Below are positions 29,492 through 37,348 of a stretch of DNA of 64,000 nt, in pieces; position 1 is the stretch's first letter, and each line of letters opens with the position of its first letter. The DNA lies in contig CAJUES010000001.1 of assembly GCA_910585765.1 (NCBI GenBank), positions 67,610-131,609 of the forward strand, in the 5' to 3' direction. The stretch comes from an uncultured Lachnospiraceae bacterium. Its GTDB lineage: Bacteria; Bacillota; Clostridia; Lachnospirales; Lachnospiraceae. The position numbers were made by a program, and so were the translations under genes. The notes under the pieces were generated by a model. The model was not told the origin of the DNA. It was given only the letters and a program-made list of their open reading frames with translations, and did no database searches.

Positions 29492-31009
29492 ATGACAAAG
29501 GCAAAACGAGTATTAGCAACTGGTCTTGTGGCAGTGATGGCATCAGGTATGCTGACAGGATGCGGCGGTGATGCGGGAAATACCGGGGGCAACGCATCCG
29601 GCGGTGACAGCACGGCTTCCACATCGAGCAGCCAGAGCAGCGACAACACACAGTCGCAGAGCGGCAATACCGGTGAGATCGTGAATCTGAAATGGGTGAC
29701 GATCGGAAACGGTATGCCGACCAACTATGATTCGTGGATCTCATCCGTGAATGCATATATCGGAGAGAAGATCGGTGTCAATCTCGAGATGGAAGTCATT
29801 CCGTGGGGTGACTGGGATAACCGCCGCAACATCATCGTCAGCACCAACGAGCCGTATGACATCATCTTCGGAAACGGCAACAACTATGTCGCGGACATCA
29901 ATCTGGGCGCATATGCGGACATCACGGATCTGATCAGCGCAAATATGCCGGGGCTGATGGAGCTGATGCCGGAGAAGTACTGGGACGGTGTCCGCGTGAA
30001 GGACAGGATCTACGGTGTTCCGACTTACAAGGACAGCTCAATCACAAACTATTCGATCTGGGACAAGGAGCTGGTCGACGAGTACAGTCTTGACATCAAA
30101 TCCCTGGTGTCACTGGACTCCATGACAGAGACCTTTGAGACATTGAAGGCTGACAAGAATGACTATCCGGTTTATGTGAAGAATGACGGTCTGTACTACA
30201 TCTTTGATGTGTATGACCAGATCGGCGGCGGCACACAGATCCTCGGCGTGCGGTATGATGACAAGGAAGGCAAAGTATGCTTTACGCTGGAAGAGCAGGA
30301 CATCATGGACCAGCTCAAGATCATACATGAGTGGTATCAGAAGGGGATCATCAATCCGGATGCCGCAACACTGACAGAGGGACGTGTATACAATATGTGG
30401 CGTGTCGCTCAGGGCTGGGAGTCCGCAGGTGTGACTTCATGGGGACCTCAGATGGGCAAGGATGTTGTGGTACAGCAGGTGATGCCTACGATCCTCTCAA
30501 ACGAGACGGTTCGCGGTTCTCTGAACATGGTATCCATCAACACGAAGTATCCGGAGAAGTGCCTGCAGCTTCTGGATCTCGTGAACTGTGACACAAAACT
30601 CCGCGACCTGTTCTATTACGGCGAGGAAGGCGTGAACTTCGAGTACACTGCGGACGGCAGAGTGCACAAGATCAACAATGACTGGGCACTTGCAGGTTAT
30701 ACACAGGGGTCTTTCTTCACGGTTACGACGCTTGATACAGATGAGTTCAACCAGTGGGATGAGGTAAAGGCCTTGAACGAGGCAGCACAGTCCTCTGTAA
30801 TGCTTGGATTCACATTTGACACCAATTCCGTTTCCGACCAGCTGGCAAACTGCCGCGAGATCTGGATGCGCTACCGCAGTGAAGTGATGACCGGTGTGCA
30901 GGATCCCGAAGTGGTCGTGCCGAAGATCAAGGAAGAATTGTTGAAGGCAGGATGGCAGGATGTAGTGGACGAGGCACAGAGACAGGTTGACGAGTTTTTG
31001 GGCAAATAA
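29492..31009 (+). CDS. Substrate-binding lipoprotein, N-glycan locus
   Basis: 505 residues. Lipobox LTGC gives Cys24 as the lipid site, followed by a long Gly/Ser/Thr/Gln linker (to about residue 60) that tethers the binding domain to the membrane. AAAGGAGG precedes the start. It follows the permease genes, unlike the other two loci where the binding protein comes first. Position with GH85/GH38/GH130 suggests it binds oligosaccharides released from N-glycans. Confidence 0.9.
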   Translation: MTKAKRVLATGLVAVMASGMLTGCGGDAGNTGGNASGGDSTASTSSSQSSDNTQSQSGNTGEIVNLKWVTIGNGMPTNYDSWISSVNAYIGEKIGVNLEMEVIPWGDWDNRRNIIVSTNEPYDIIFGNGNNYVADINLGAYADITDLISANMPGLMELMPEKYWDGVRVKDRIYGVPTYKDSSITNYSIWDKELVDEYSLDIKSLVSLDSMTETFETLKADKNDYPVYVKNDGLYYIFDVYDQIGGGTQILGVRYDDKEGKVCFTLEEQDIMDQLKIIHEWYQKGIINPDAATLTEGRVYNMWRVAQGWESAGVTSWGPQMGKDVVVQQVMPTILSNETVRGSLNMVSINTKYPEKCLQLLDLVNCDTKLRDLFYYGEEGVNFEYTADGRVHKINNDWALAGYTQGSFFTVTTLDTDEFNQWDEVKALNEAAQSSVMLGFTFDTNSVSDQLANCREIWMRYRSEVMTGVQDPEVVVPKIKEELLKAGWQDVVDEAQRQVDEFLGK

Positions 31010-31039
31010 AATATATATGGAAGACAGAGGTGTCGGCGA

Positions 31040-32026
31040 ATGGCAAAAATTATTGGAAAAGATCTGCCTGGCATGCCATGGCAGGAACCGGGAAGTACGG
31101 AAAAGCTGCCGGTATGGCGCTATCATGCAAATCCGATCATAGAGAGGTTTGCGACAAAGAATTCCAACAGTATCTTTAACAGTGCCGTCGTTCCCTTTGA
31201 GGATGGTTATGCAGGCGTATTCCGCTGTGACAGCAAGTCGATCAGCATGGACATTTTTGCAGGATTCAGCAAGGATGGGATCCACTGGGATATTTCTGAC
31301 GAACCGATCGCATTTCAGGGTGCGCATCCGGAAATTGCCAGGAGGGACTTCCGGTATGATCCCAGAGTATGTCTCATAGAGGACAAATACTATATCACAT
31401 GGTGCAACGGCTACCATGAGTACCCGACCATCGGGGTAGGATATACCTTTGATTTTAAGACCTTTTATCAGCTGGAAAACGCGTTTCTGCCGTTTAACCG
31501 CAACGGCGTGCTGTTTCCGCGCAAGATCAACAACTGCTACTATATGCTGAGCCGCCCGAGCGACAACGGCCACACGCCGTTTGGCGACATTTTCCTGAGC
31601 GAGAGCCCTGACCTGAAATACTGGGGCTGCCATCGTTACGTGATGGGAACCATCAAGGGCGATGCCTCGGCATGGCAGTCCACCAAGATCGGGGCGGGGA
31701 GCGTCCCGATCGAGACGGACGAAGGATGGCTTTTGATCTACCACGGCGTCATCAATACATGCAATGGTTTTGTATATAGAATGGGCTGTGCACTGCTGGA
31801 TCTGGAAGAGCCGTGGAAGGTGATCAGGAGAACAAAAAATTATATTTTAGGACCTCATGAAATCTATGAGTGTGTCGGAGATGTGCCCAATGTGGTGTTC
31901 CCATGCGCGGCGCTTGCGGATGCGGCGACGGGAAGGATCGCGATCTACTATGGCTGTGCGGACACTGTGACAGGGCTTGCATTTACAACTGCAGACCGTC
32001 TGATGGCTTATATGGATCCGGTTTGA
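31040..32026 (+). CDS. GH130 beta-1,4-mannoside phosphorylase (mannosyl-GlcNAc type likely)
   Basis: A 328-residue cytoplasmic five-bladed propeller enzyme. The family carries its catalytic Asp in a DPR motif, seen here as RYDPRVC (Asp107); NSIFNSAVVPFEDGYAGVFR near the N-terminus and GWLLIYHGV are further GH130 marks. Such enzymes use phosphate to split beta-1,4-mannosides, giving mannose-1-phosphate. In this operon the likely substrate is Man-beta-1,4-GlcNAc, the core disaccharide of N-glycans; a mannooligosaccharide phosphorylase is the alternative. AGAGG is upstream of the ATG. Confidence 0.9.
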   Translation: MAKIIGKDLPGMPWQEPGSTEKLPVWRYHANPIIERFATKNSNSIFNSAVVPFEDGYAGVFRCDSKSISMDIFAGFSKDGIHWDISDEPIAFQGAHPEIARRDFRYDPRVCLIEDKYYITWCNGYHEYPTIGVGYTFDFKTFYQLENAFLPFNRNGVLFPRKINNCYYMLSRPSDNGHTPFGDIFLSESPDLKYWGCHRYVMGTIKGDASAWQSTKIGAGSVPIETDEGWLLIYHGVINTCNGFVYRMGCALLDLEEPWKVIRRTKNYILGPHEIYECVGDVPNVVFPCAALADAATGRIAIYYGCADTVTGLAFTTADRLMAYMDPV

Positions 32027-32045
32027 ATCTGACACGGGATCCGCC

Positions 32046-32081
32046 GGATCTGCTATGCTGGATCTGCTACTGGATCTGCTA
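32046..32081. repeat. Short tandem repeats after the GH130 gene
   Basis: GGATCTGCTA occurs three times, at 32046, 32060 and 32072, with unit lengths of 14 and 12 bp. It lies between the GH130 stop and the following terminator. Confidence 0.6.
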
Positions 32082-32093
32082 TAAGAAATGACA

Positions 32094-32150
32094 GGCTGCC
32101 GCAAAAGAATAAAAGTGAAAGCTTTGATTGATTTTGCGGCAGCCCTTTTT
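32094..32150 (+). terminator. Terminator or attenuator between GH130 and GH20 genes
   Basis: A perfect 13-bp stem, GGCTGCCGCAAAA (32094-32106) with TTTTGCGGCAGCC (32132-32144), followed by TTTTT at 32146-32150. It lies inside an otherwise continuous operon and may lower expression of the downstream hydrolases. It also rules out the longer in-frame start at 32088 for the GH20 protein. Confidence 0.85.
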
Positions 32151-32177
32151 AAGGAACTGCAGACAGGAGGAATCGAT

Positions 32178-34073
32178 ATGTATCTGTTGCCAAGACCAAA
32201 AAAAGTCGAAGAGAGACAGGGGGCTTATGAGATCGGCTGGAATACGGTGATCACGATAGACGGGACACTGTCGGAAAACGGTTGTGTCTACGCCGGACTT
32301 GTGCAGGAATGCATCAGGAACCGTGCCGGGATCGAGTGCGCTGTCGTGAGAGGAGAAAAGCGGGAAGGGGATCTCTTCCTGACCCTGGCATCGGAATGCG
32401 GCGCGCAGGAATACCGGATATGCATCGCGCAGGACGGGCTCGTTGTCGCGGGCGGTGACGGGGCGGCAGTCCTGTACGGCGTGCAGACTTTGTGCCAGAT
32501 CATCACACAGTGCGGCGGCGTGCTGCCCTGTATGGAGATCAGCGATGCGCCGGATATCCCGAACAGGGGATATTTTCTGGACGAGACGCGGGGGAGGGTT
32601 CTGACGCTTCCGTATCTAAAACGCGTGGCAGACCGGCTCAGCCGCTACAAACTAAACCAGTTCCAGCTCTACGTCGAGCACACGTATCTGTTCCGGGATC
32701 TTGCGGAGATGTGGCGCGATGACACGCCGCTGACGGCGGAGGACATCCTGGAGCTGGACGCGTATTGCCGGAAGCTGCACATCGAGCTGGTCCCGTCGCT
32801 GGCAAGCTTTGGCCACCTGTACACACTGCTCTCTACGCGCAGCCACGGTGAGCTCTGTGAGCGCGGCGGTTCGTGGGAAACGCCCTTTTCCTTCTGGGAC
32901 AGGATGGATCACCACACGATCAACACGACGGACGATCGGGCGCTGCCGCTCATAGAGAGCATGCTCGCCGAGTACGGGGCGCTGTTCTCTTCCGACAAGT
33001 TCAACATCTGCGCGGACGAGACATTCGACCTTGGCTGCGAGAAGTCGCGCGGGACGGCGGAGCAGATCGGGACGGAGCAGATGTATGTCGATTATCTGAA
33101 GGAGCTGTGTGGATTTCTGGACAGCCGCGGGAAGCGGGTGCAGTTTTTCGGGGATATCATCTGCCGGAAGCCGGAACTCATCGCGCAGCTGCCGCAGAGA
33201 ACCATATGCCTGACATGGGGCTATGCGCCGCAGCAGTCGGTTGATGCCTGCCACGCCATGGCACAGGCGGGTGCGGTGCAGTATCTCTGTCCCGGGGTGG
33301 GCGGATGGAACCAGTGGATGAACCTGATGGAGGATTCCTACCAGAACATAGTCAGAATGTGCGGGTATGGGCGCGAGTATCACGCCGAGGGGATCCTGAA
33401 CACGGACTGGGGCGACTTCGGACACATCAACCACCCGGAATTTTCCGTGCCGGGCATGATATACGGGGCGGCATTTTCGTGGAATCAGGAGGAGATCGGC
33501 TTTGACGCGCTCAACCGCCAGATCTCGCGGCTCGAGTACGGCGATGTGACAGAGCAGGCTGTGGGCATCATGGCGAAGATACCGGCGCATACCCTGTTTG
33601 GCTGGCGCGACGCAGTGGTATACTATGAACACTGCGCACACGGTCACGCGCTGGAAAATGAGGAGATTGTCCCGAAGCTGTTTTCGCAGGACGCTGCGAC
33701 AGCGGATCAAGAGATGGAAGCGGCGGACAAGGCGCTGCGCGGTCTTGTCACACAGATGAAGCGGGCGGCGGTGTCCATGGATGCCCGGTCGAGGGCGGTC
33801 GCAGGGCTTGTCGAGCTTGCGGTGGAGGCGATCCGGCTCTGGAATGAGACCGGTGCGGCGGTCGTCCACGAGAGGCAGGGCAGTGCGCTGCATCAGCAGG
33901 AGGCGTTTGCGCTCGCCGGACGGCTTGAGCGGTGGTTTATGGCATTCAAGAGCCAGTGGCGCAGCGTGGGGCGCGAGGGAGACCTTCACCACATCGCTGA
34001 GATCGTATTCTGGTACACGGACTGTCTGCGCCGGAGAAAGGCGGAATCGGACGCCGCAAAATCATTTTTATGA
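32178..34073 (+). CDS. GH20 beta-N-acetylhexosaminidase
   Basis: A 631-residue cytoplasmic enzyme. A small N-terminal alpha/beta domain (GH20b-like, about residues 1-120) precedes the barrel (NRGYFLDETRGRV). The catalytic Asp-Glu pair is Asp280-Glu281 in NICADETFDLG; the substrate-assisted mechanism uses the GlcNAc acetamido group. The barrel ends by about residue 430, and a helical C-terminal domain follows. It should remove GlcNAc from imported N-glycan pieces. CAGGAGGAA precedes the start. Confidence 0.9.
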   Translation: MYLLPRPKKVEERQGAYEIGWNTVITIDGTLSENGCVYAGLVQECIRNRAGIECAVVRGEKREGDLFLTLASECGAQEYRICIAQDGLVVAGGDGAAVLYGVQTLCQIITQCGGVLPCMEISDAPDIPNRGYFLDETRGRVLTLPYLKRVADRLSRYKLNQFQLYVEHTYLFRDLAEMWRDDTPLTAEDILELDAYCRKLHIELVPSLASFGHLYTLLSTRSHGELCERGGSWETPFSFWDRMDHHTINTTDDRALPLIESMLAEYGALFSSDKFNICADETFDLGCEKSRGTAEQIGTEQMYVDYLKELCGFLDSRGKRVQFFGDIICRKPELIAQLPQRTICLTWGYAPQQSVDACHAMAQAGAVQYLCPGVGGWNQWMNLMEDSYQNIVRMCGYGREYHAEGILNTDWGDFGHINHPEFSVPGMIYGAAFSWNQEEIGFDALNRQISRLEYGDVTEQAVGIMAKIPAHTLFGWRDAVVYYEHCAHGHALENEEIVPKLFSQDAATADQEMEAADKALRGLVTQMKRAAVSMDARSRAVAGLVELAVEAIRLWNETGAAVVHERQGSALHQQEAFALAGRLERWFMAFKSQWRSVGREGDLHHIAEIVFWYTDCLRRRKAESDAAKSFL

Positions 34074-34128
34074 TCCGATAAAATATGTGAGAATCTTCTG
34101 CATGGCAATGCAGGAATGGAGGTAATAT

Positions 34129-37100
34129 ATGCATTTTTTGGATAAGAGAGTCAATGTGATTTGCGAAGAGCTCAAAAAGCTCAAGATCAGGCAGAAGTTT
34201 ACCATTGACAATTGGCAGTACAAGGAAGGGAACTATATACGTCCGCAGGAAGCGGAGGCGGACACGGCAGCGTGGGAAGATTTTGACTGCCAGAAGATGC
34301 ACTGGTATGGGAAAGACCGTCACTACTGGTTCAAGACGACATACCGTGTGCCCCATGAGCTGGACGGAAAGCGGATGTGGCTTCATGTGCGCACGCAGAT
34401 CGACGAGTGGGATGATGCGAAGAACCCACAGTTTCTGCTGTTTGTGAACGGGGAAGTGGTGCAGGGCATCGATATGAACCACAGGGATGTCTTTCTGTCT
34501 CCGTCCGCGAAGGAGGGCGATGTGCTCGAGATCGGGCTGCAGGCGTACACGGGGATCCTGCACACGGAGTTCAACCTGATCGTGGAGATGCAGGAGATCG
34601 ATGACAGGATCGAGAAGCTCTACTATGATCTGTGGGTGCCGCTGGCAGCGTTTTCCAGGATGGAGGAGGATGACAAGAACCGCAGGGATATCGAGGAGAT
34701 ATTGAACCGCACCGTGAATTTCCTCGATCTCAGGACACCGTACTCCGAGGCGTTCTACAGCACATTGTCCGAGGCGTCGGACTATATCGACAAGGCGCTG
34801 TATTCGGACATGGCAGGATATCAGGATGTGATCGCGACCTGTATCGGGCACACGCACATTGATGTCGCATGGTGGTGGACAGTGGCGCAGACCAGGGAGA
34901 AGACAGGGCGCAGTTTTGCGACTGTTCTAAAGCTGATGGAGGAGTACCCGAACTACAAGTTTATGTCGAGCCAGCCGCAGCTGTATGCCTTCTTGAAGGA
35001 GCGCTATCCTGAACTGTACGAGAAGGCGAAGGAGCGCATCAGGGAAGGCCGCTGGGAGCCGGAAGGCGGCATGTGGGTGGAGGCGGACTGCAATCTGACC
35101 TCGGGAGAGTCTCTGGTGCGCCAGTTCATGCACGGAAAGCGTTTCTTCAGGGAAGAGTTCGGCGTGGACAACCGCATCCTGTGGCTGCCGGACGTGTTCG
35201 GTTACTCCGGGGCACTGCCGCAGATCATGAAAAAGTGCGGGATCGACTACTTTATGACCACGAAGCTTGCGTGGAACCAGTTCAACAAGATCCCCTACGA
35301 TACGATGCGCTGGCGCGGGATCGACGGCACGGAGGTGCTCACGCACCTGATCACGACGCTGGGCGTGAACCAGCCGATCAAGGACTTCTTCACGACGTAC
35401 AACGGGATGCTCCACCCCGATGCGATTATGGGCGGCTGGATGCGCTATCAGAACAAGGATATCAACAATGACATCCTGATCTCCTACGGCTACGGGGACG
35501 GCGGCGGCGGTCCGACAAGGGAGATGCTCGAGACTTCGATCCGCATGGAGAAGGGCGTGAAAGGGATCCCCAAGGTACGCCAGGCGTTTGCGCGCACTTA
35601 CTTTGACGAGCTGGATGAGCGCGTCAGCAAAAACAACAGGCTTCCGGTGTGGGAGGGTGAGCTCTACTTTGAGTACCACAGGGGAACGCTGACTTCCATG
35701 GCGCGCAACAAGCGCTCGAACCGCAAGTCCGAGCTGGGGCTGATGGATCTGGAGCTGCTGTCCGTACTGACGGCGCCCGACATGGCATACCCGCAGGAGG
35801 AGCTCGATGCGATGTGGAAAGTCGTGCTGTTAAATCAGTTCCATGATATCCTGCCGGGTTCATCGATCCATGAGGTCTATGAGGTGACGAAGGAGGAGTA
35901 CGGCAGACTGGCAGAGCAGCTTGCGGCGATGATCGGAGAGCGCAGGAAAGCGATCGCGGGAAGCGGCAGTGCAGTTACCGTGTTCAACACCACAGGCAAG
36001 GTCAGGGACGATATCGTGAACCTGGGCGATCTGGAGGGCAGCGCGCTCATCGATTCGGACGGTGTGGTTTACCCGGTACAGAAGACAGCGGACGGAAGCA
36101 TCGCATTTGTGCAGAATCTGCCTTCAAAGGGTTACAAGTCGTTCACAGTCAGCGAGACGACATCGGCAGCTGAGCGGGCGCCGTTCACACTGGTTGGAGA
36201 GCGACAGCTGGAGACACCGTTCTACACGGTCAGTCTGGATGAGCATGGAATGTTCACAAGCATTTACGACAAGGAAAACGACCGCGAGGTGGTACAGCAG
36301 GGACAGCGCGCAAACCTCCTGCGCATGTACGAGGATAAGCCGATCTACTTCGACAACTGGGACATTGATATCTATTATACGGAAAAGTTCTGGGACGTGG
36401 ACGATGTGGAGCACATGGAGTGGACGGAGATCGGCGCGGTGCGCGCGGTGCTTGAGATCACGAGGAGGGCGTCACAGTCGACGATCCATCAGAAGATCAT
36501 CTTCTACGCGGACAGCCGCAGGATCGATTTTGAGACGCATGTGGACTGGAAAGAGCACCAGACATTGCTCAAAGTACACTTCCCGGTGGCGGTGCACACG
36601 GACGAGGCGGCATTTGACGTGCAGTTCGGCAACCTGACCAGAAAGACGCACCAGAACACGAGCTGGGATGTGGCACGTTTTGAGAGCTGCGGACAGAAGT
36701 GGATGGATCTCTCGGAGGGACACTACGGCGTTTCCCTGCTGAATGACTGCAAGTACGGGCATTCCGTGAAGGATTCCAACATGGCGCTGACGCTGATCAA
36801 ATCAGGGATCGAGCCAAATCCCACGACAGACCAGGAGGAGCATGTGTTCACGTACGCGATCTATCCGCATGCGGAGGGATGGCGCGCGGCAGGGACAGTC
36901 GCGGAGGCATACAAGCTGAACCAGCCGCTGCTCGTGCAGGCACAGACCGAGGAGAAGGAGACGTATTCGTTCGCCTGCGTGGCACACGACAACGTGATCA
37001 TCGAGACGGTCAAACATGCCGAGGACGGCAATGGAACCGTCATCCGTATGTACGAGTCGGAGAATGCGTACACAAAGACAAAGCTGACAGTGAACACCGA

Positions 37101-37221
37101 TTTCAACAAGGCGTATATCTGCAATCTGCTCGAGGAGACAGCGTGTGAGGCAGCCGTTGCCGGAAAAGTGATCGATGTGGTGCTGAAACCGTACGAGGTG
37201 GTGACGGTGAAGATCTGTTAG
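34129..37221 (+). CDS. GH38 alpha-mannosidase
   Basis: A 1030-residue cytoplasmic enzyme of the usual family length. An N-terminal beta-sandwich is followed by the catalytic domain from about residue 236 with GHTHIDVAWWW (metal ligands His and Asp245) and the nucleophile Asp355 in WLPDVFGYSG; DILPGSSIHEVYE lies in the helical domain and the rest is the large C-terminal beta region. It should trim alpha-mannose from high-mannose glycans before GH130 acts on the core. AATGGAGG precedes the start. Confidence 0.93.
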   Translation: MHFLDKRVNVICEELKKLKIRQKFTIDNWQYKEGNYIRPQEAEADTAAWEDFDCQKMHWYGKDRHYWFKTTYRVPHELDGKRMWLHVRTQIDEWDDAKNPQFLLFVNGEVVQGIDMNHRDVFLSPSAKEGDVLEIGLQAYTGILHTEFNLIVEMQEIDDRIEKLYYDLWVPLAAFSRMEEDDKNRRDIEEILNRTVNFLDLRTPYSEAFYSTLSEASDYIDKALYSDMAGYQDVIATCIGHTHIDVAWWWTVAQTREKTGRSFATVLKLMEEYPNYKFMSSQPQLYAFLKERYPELYEKAKERIREGRWEPEGGMWVEADCNLTSGESLVRQFMHGKRFFREEFGVDNRILWLPDVFGYSGALPQIMKKCGIDYFMTTKLAWNQFNKIPYDTMRWRGIDGTEVLTHLITTLGVNQPIKDFFTTYNGMLHPDAIMGGWMRYQNKDINNDILISYGYGDGGGGPTREMLETSIRMEKGVKGIPKVRQAFARTYFDELDERVSKNNRLPVWEGELYFEYHRGTLTSMARNKRSNRKSELGLMDLELLSVLTAPDMAYPQEELDAMWKVVLLNQFHDILPGSSIHEVYEVTKEEYGRLAEQLAAMIGERRKAIAGSGSAVTVFNTTGKVRDDIVNLGDLEGSALIDSDGVVYPVQKTADGSIAFVQNLPSKGYKSFTVSETTSAAERAPFTLVGERQLETPFYTVSLDEHGMFTSIYDKENDREVVQQGQRANLLRMYEDKPIYFDNWDIDIYYTEKFWDVDDVEHMEWTEIGAVRAVLEITRRASQSTIHQKIIFYADSRRIDFETHVDWKEHQTLLKVHFPVAVHTDEAAFDVQFGNLTRKTHQNTSWDVARFESCGQKWMDLSEGHYGVSLLNDCKYGHSVKDSNMALTLIKSGIEPNPTTDQEEHVFTYAIYPHAEGWRAAGTVAEAYKLNQPLLVQAQTEEKETYSFACVAHDNVIIETVKHAEDGNGTVIRMYESENAYTKTKLTVNTDFNKAYICNLLEETACEAAVAGKVIDVVLKPYEVVTVKIC

Positions 37222-37258
37222 CAGCATCACCAAAATGCAGATGAGCAGGTGTGGGTTG

Positions 37259-37298
37259 TTTTGGGCATCAGGCTCAATACAAGTCTGATGCCCCAAAA
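37259..37298 (+). promoter_or_regulatory. Hairpin before the GH85 gene
   Basis: TTTTGGGCATCAG and CTGATGCCCCAAAA pair around a 13-base loop. The right arm is followed by two further near-copies of GGGATGCCCCAAA, so alternative pairings are possible. Without a clean U tract it could be an attenuator or processing site. Confidence 0.65.
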
Positions 37299-37348
37299 GG
37301 GATGCCCCAAAGGGATGCCAAAAATGGCAGTAAAGGAGAAAATATATT

